From Timema cristinae (lineage: Eukaryota > Arthropoda > Insecta > Phasmatodea > Timematidae), in NCBI GenBank assembly GCA_039000515.1, contig JBCFYV010000100.1, positions 55,923,433 to 55,987,432 on the forward strand: 64,000 nt of DNA. Reading direction: 5' to 3'. Below the pieces are notes generated by a model that was not told where the DNA came from, made no database searches, and was given only the letters and a program-made list of their open reading frames with translations. Shown one piece after another: positions 62,111 through 64,000 of the stretch (within the stretch, counting starts at the first letter, position 1; each line of letters begins with the position of its first letter). The position numbers were made by a program, and so were the translations under genes.

Positions 62111-63765
62111 ATGGTATGGACATGTAATGAGGATGTTGGAGTTGGAGTACATGAGATAGTAGAGGAAAAGGAAGCAAGACTGAGATGGTATGGACAAGTA
62201 ATAAGAATGTTGGAGCACATGAGATAGCAGAGGAAGCAAGACTGAGATGGTATGGTCAGGTAATGAGGAGGTTGGAGTACATGAGATAGTAGAGGAAGCA
62301 AGAATGAGATGGTATGGTCATGTAATGAGGATGTTTGAGTACATGAGATAGTAGAGGAAGCAAGACTGAGATGGTATGGACAAGTAATGAGAATGTTGGA
62401 GCACATGAGATAGTAGAGGAAGCAAGACTGAGATAGTATGGGCATGTAATGAGGATGTTGGAGTACATGAGATAGTAGAGGAAGTAAGACTGAGATGATA
62501 TGGACAAGTAATGAGGATGTTGGAGTACATGAGATAGTAGAACAAGCACGACTGAGATGGTATGGACAAGTAATAAGAATGTTGGAGCACATGAGATAGC
62601 AGAGGAAGCAAGACTGAGATGGTATGGTCAGGTAATGAGGAGGTTGGAGTACATGAGAAAGTAGAGGAAGCAAGAATGAGATGGTATGGTCATGTAATGA
62701 GGATGTTTGAGTACATGAGATAGTAGAGGAAGCAAGACTGAGATGGTATGGACAAGTAATAAGAATGTTGGAGCACATGAGATAGCAGAGGAAGCAAGAC
62801 TGAGATGGTATGGTCAGGTAATGAGGATGTTGGAGTACATGAGATAGTAGAGGAAGCAAGACTGAGATGGTATGGACATGTAATGAGGATGTTGGAGTAC
62901 ATGAGATAGTAGAACAAGCACGACTGAGATGGTATGGACAAGTAATAAGAATGTTGGAGCACATGAGATAGCAGAGGAAGCAAGACTGAGATGGTATGGA
63001 CAAGTAATAAGAATGTTGGAGCACATGAGATAGCAGAGGAAGCAAGACTGAGATGGTATGGTCAGGTAATGAGGAGGTTGGAGTACATGAGATAGTAGAG
63101 GAAGCAAGAATGAGATGGTATGGTCATGTAATGAGGATGTTTGAGTACATGAGATAGTAGAGGAAGCAAGACTGAGATGGTATGGACAAGTAATAAGAAT
63201 GTTGGAGCACATGAGATAGCAGAGGAAGCAAGACTGAGATGGTATGGTCAGGTAATGAGGAGGTTGGAGTACATGAGATAGTAGAGGAAGCAAGAATGAG
63301 ATGGTATGGTCATGTAATGAGGATGTTTGAGTACATGAGATAGTAGAGGAAGCAAGACTGAGATGGTATGGACAAGTAATGAGAATGTTGGAGCACATGA
63401 GATAGCAGAGGAAGCAAGACTGAGATGGTATGGTCAGGTAATGAGGAGGTTGGAGTACATGAGATAGTAGAGGAAGCAAGAATGAGATGGTATGGTCATG
63501 TAATGAGGATGTTTGAGTACATGAGATAGTAGAGGAAGCAAGACTGAGATGGTATGGACAAGTAATGAGAATGTTGGAGCACATGAGATAGCAGAGGAAG
63601 CAAGACTGAGATGGTATGGTCAGGTAATGAGGATGTTGGAGTACATGAGATAGTAGAGGAAGTAAGACTGAGATGATATGGACAAGTAATGAGGATGTTG
63701 GAGTACATGAGATAGTAGAGGAAGCAAGACTGAGATGGTATAGACACGTAATGAAGATGTTGGAG
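62105..63765 (+). repeat. 62-bp tandem array (about 27 copies) derived from LINE coding sequence
   Basis: The unit includes GAGGAAGCAAGACTGAGATG followed by GTATGGTCATGTAATGAGGATG, which reads EEARLRWYGHVMRM in one frame, the C-terminal motif of a non-LTR reverse transcriptase. Three unit types differ at GACAAGTAATAAGAATG, GTCAGGTAATGAGGAGG and GTCATGTAATGAGGATGTTTG. From about 62.9 to 63.6 kb they recur in fixed order, making a 186-bp higher-order repeat. Minus ORFs of 318 and 337 codons exist only because 62 bp cycles through all three frames and none has a stop. Confidence 0.95.
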
Positions 63766-63900
63766 TCCAAGAAGATTAACGGATATGAAGTATGTAGAGA
63801 AGAGACCGCAAGGAAGATATGGGAGGAGCAGATAGCAGCAAGTGTGCAAGTGAGAGGAGTATAGTGGAAGAGTGCATTTTAAAAACCAGACCTTTTTAGC
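63690..63900 (+). pseudogene. LINE reverse-transcriptase relic (5), right flank of the satellite
   Basis: The last unit reads VEEARLRWYRHVMKMLESKK, then INGYEVCREETARKIWEEQI and AASVQVRGV. This continues into non-repeated ORF2 C-terminal sequence (GRPrkrW-type region, degraded). It shows the array lies inside the relic and did not arrive separately. Confidence 0.85.
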
Positions 63901-64000
63901 CACAGGCTGGAAACAGTTCATGATGATGATGATCTAGAAACCAAATCTCTCAATTTTGTTTAAATGTTTAGGTGCATAAACACCGACATCTCTTTATTCT
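63901..64000. other. Unassigned end of window
   Basis: A short (GAT)n lies near 63922. Nothing else is seen. Confidence 0.4.

Noticed and set aside
62032..63770. Minus-strand ORFs of 337 and 318 codons with 62-residue repeats
   Set aside because: They lie wholly in the 62-bp array. The unit length is not a multiple of 3 and has no stop in any minus frame, so long frames are inevitable. The array derives from LINE sequence on the plus strand.
1..64000. CRISPR array
   Set aside because: The many tandem arrays have contiguous units without unique spacers, no cas genes are present, and the window is eukaryotic.

Overview
This is a eukaryotic, almost certainly invertebrate-animal, intergenic window. 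It has no operons, no long conserved host ORF, abundant tRNA-derived SINEs, LINE reverse-transcriptase relics, DNA-transposon relics, AT-rich single-copy DNA and many minisatellites. The SINE density and repeat style would fit a crustacean or other arthropod genome, but I cannot name the organism from sequence alone. I found no convincing host protein-coding gene, rRNA gene or functional tRNA gene.

The only sizeable protein-coding remnant is a broken hAT-type transposase on the minus strand (33452-35774). It carries a CxxC...H..H BED-like finger, a GFDE motif, a DGPN motif, a CGLH motif and a C-terminal ERGFSIN motif, but it is interrupted by several frameshifts and stops. It sits in a 4.66-kb element (32626-37282) that landed inside the C-terminal part of a LINE reverse-transcriptase ORF. 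At least four other LINE C-terminal relics occur (about 14.2, 17.5, 40.1 and 62-64 kb).

Layout: 1-833 is a 61-bp satellite. 0.8-8.0 kb holds SINEs, a palindromic MITE family (called E here), a 584-bp TIR element and a 224-bp TA-flanked MITE. 8.1-9.5 kb holds 52-bp and 17-bp arrays. 11.35-12.66 kb is an array whose monomers carry TGACGTCA. 13.4-14.8 kb holds Helitron-like ends and a LINE relic. 16-24 kb is SINE- and MITE-rich with a perfect 6x40-bp array. 24.5-25.5 kb is a 68-bp array. 26-31 kb holds nested SINE and MITE copies. 31.2-31.8 kb is purine-rich repeat. 32.3-37.4 kb is the LINE relic with the hAT insertion. 38.2-39.1 kb is a 35-bp array and 40.7-41.3 kb a 14/11-bp array. 42-52 kb is a SINE cluster. 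52.2-54.3 kb is a hAT-like insertion that contains a 34-bp array and splits a SINE. 55.1-56.2 kb (44 bp) and 56.7-57.2 kb (41 bp) are further arrays. 62.1-63.8 kb is a 62-bp array grown out of LINE coding sequence.

The elements interact as a nested insertion record. The most numerous repeat, SINE family A (more than 20 copies), and SINE family B (7 copies) have different tRNA-like heads but share the same 3' tail followed by (ATT)n, as expected if both use one partner LINE. MITE family E has TTAA target duplications: one copy splits a SINE A at TTAA, while SINE A copies also sit inside other E copies. About 11 kb (roughly one sixth) of the window is minisatellite, and several arrays lie inside or directly against transposable elements. 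Long minus-strand reading frames over these arrays are repeat artefacts.
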